This document shows positions 63,467 to 64,000 of a DNA stretch of 64,000 bases, piece after piece. Position 1 is the stretch's first letter, and each line of letters starts with the position of its first letter. The stretch covers positions 2,620,501 through 2,684,500 of the forward strand of contig CP004371.1 of assembly GCA_000597885.1 (NCBI GenBank), read 5' to 3'. The notes under the pieces are model-generated. The model was not told the DNA's origin. It was given only the letters and a program-made list of their open reading frames with translations, and did no database searches. A program made the translations under genes and the position numbers. Source of the DNA: Flammeovirgaceae bacterium 311 (GTDB lineage: Bacteria; Bacteroidota; Bacteroidia; Cytophagales; Cyclobacteriaceae).

Positions 63467-64000
63467 TTATATTTGAATGCGTGAATCAGGATAATCACCC
63501 TGCCGAAGTACCTTCAAAATGCTTTTCTCGTTAACAGGCATCAGTTTTCCTTCATCTTTACTCCAGAAGAAATAATGTTGGCTAAGCCATTTTGCTAGAT
63601 CAGTATAATGCTTAACTCCTTGTAGTATTCCTTTATCCTTTAAGCGTCTGTAGAAGTCTCCCAGCATTACCCGGCTCTCATTGAAATAAATAGGTACAGT
63701 GCTACTGCCCTTGGTTAATAAATTTTCAAGCTCCTGCATCTGGTCAGAATCCACATGAGGGGATAATGCACCCAGCACTCTTTCAAGATAAGAGGGAAGT
63801 ACCGTCACTAAAATCTTCTTATTCTGTGATTTTTGCGCTTCTTTTTCAGGTATGGCGTCCCGTGCCTGGGCTACAGCTGCAGTCAATGGAGAATGCTGTG
63901 GGTTGATCTGGGATTCTAAAACTCTATCGCCATCTTGAGCATGCAGCCTGATCATTTTAGTAAGCTCTTCAAGCAGTTCTTGGATTGATTCCTTTTCCTG
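63467..64000 (-). CDS. Element protein, N-terminus cut by the window edge
   Basis: The reading frame is open through to the end of the window, so the ATG at 63955 is probably internal and the gene continues beyond 64000. Visible part: coiled coil (QEKESIQELLEELTK before 63955), then a middle with VLPSYLERVLGALSPHVDSD, and an alpha-rich C-terminal part (FYRRLKDKGILQGVKHYTDL, KWLSQHYFFWSKDEGKLMP). It resembles unknown proteins often found beside excisionase genes in Bacteroidota elements. I do not recognise the family. Confidence 0.6.
   Translation of the reverse strand, partial: QEKESIQELLEELTKMIRLHAQDGDRVLESQINPQHSPLTAAVAQARDAIPEKEAQKSQNKKILVTVLPSYLERVLGALSPHVDSDQMQELENLLTKGSSTVPIYFNESRVMLGDFYRRLKDKGILQGVKHYTDLAKWLSQHYFFWSKDEGKLMPVNEKSILKVLRQGDYPDSRIQI

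Noticed and set aside
45-64000. Riboswitches (cobalamin, TPP, SAM) upstream of cobalamin adenosyltransferase, ilvE and other metabolic genes
   Set aside because: No recognisable conserved boxes seen in the leaders.

Overview
The window looks like chromosomal DNA of a Bacteroidota bacterium, most likely order Cytophagales. The grounds are: (i) two promoters of the exact form TTTG-N19-TAnnTTTG (upstream of carB and of a tRNA-Arg gene) plus several further TAnnTTTG -7 elements; (ii) a long SecA with about 90 extra N-terminal residues; (iii) an S16 protein with a long charged tail; (iv) DUF4834-type, SPOR-lipoprotein, VPS10/BNR-repeat and T9SS-sorting-domain-like proteins; (v) outer-membrane barrels ending in Phe. 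I cannot name the genus.

Layout. 0-16.7 kb is mostly housekeeping: a PiT-like permease, an M20 amidohydrolase, a SPOR lipoprotein, secA, dapF, the rpsP-rimM-trmD-rplS ribosome cluster (minus strand), and a divergent sucA-sucB-lpd cluster encoding the 2-oxoglutarate dehydrogenase complex. 16.7-28 kb has two very large secreted Asp-box/VPS10-like propeller proteins, an overlapping alpha/beta hydrolase - ECF sigma - multi-TM protein operon (possible sigma/anti-sigma pair), a DUF421 protein, a GNAT acetyltransferase and a previously uncalled 47-codon small gene with its own -7 element, Shine-Dalgarno and terminator. 28-44 kb holds carB (without the allosteric MGS domain), a DUF4834-like protein, a quinoprotein dehydrogenase with an inserted cytochrome c domain, a TVP38-type membrane protein, plsC overlapping gatC, a 1000-residue membrane/TPR protein, an orphan MacB/LolD-type ATPase, a PduO-type cobalamin adenosyltransferase, ilvE, and prfB with a programmed +1 frameshift. 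44-59.8 kb includes a two-domain glycosyltransferase, stress-type genes (PfpI/DJ-1, topoisomerase IB, a Pmp3/YqaE mini-protein), a minimal T9SS-domain protein, a BamA/TamA-type barrel, a GluR0-like ligand-gated K+ channel, asnS, rpoN, a PAP2-like protein and a PaaG-type isomerase.

From 59.87 kb to the end the character changes. A tRNA-Arg(ACG) gene is followed by its terminator and then by a cluster of 11-bp direct and inverted repeats typical of integrase arm sites, and the remaining 4 kb is accessory DNA: two decayed fragments of a type I restriction methylase gene (hsdM 5' and 3' ends), between which sits an intact two-gene operon (306-residue unknown protein + PIN-domain RNase) whose stop and start codons overlap; then a zinc-knuckle/coiled-coil protein, a HTH_17 excisionase-type protein and a gene cut by the window edge. 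The PIN operon, with its unusually large putative antitoxin and its position inside a broken hsdM, is the best candidate here for an undescribed system.

Limits: all assignments are by reading motifs; no database search, folding or codon statistics were run.
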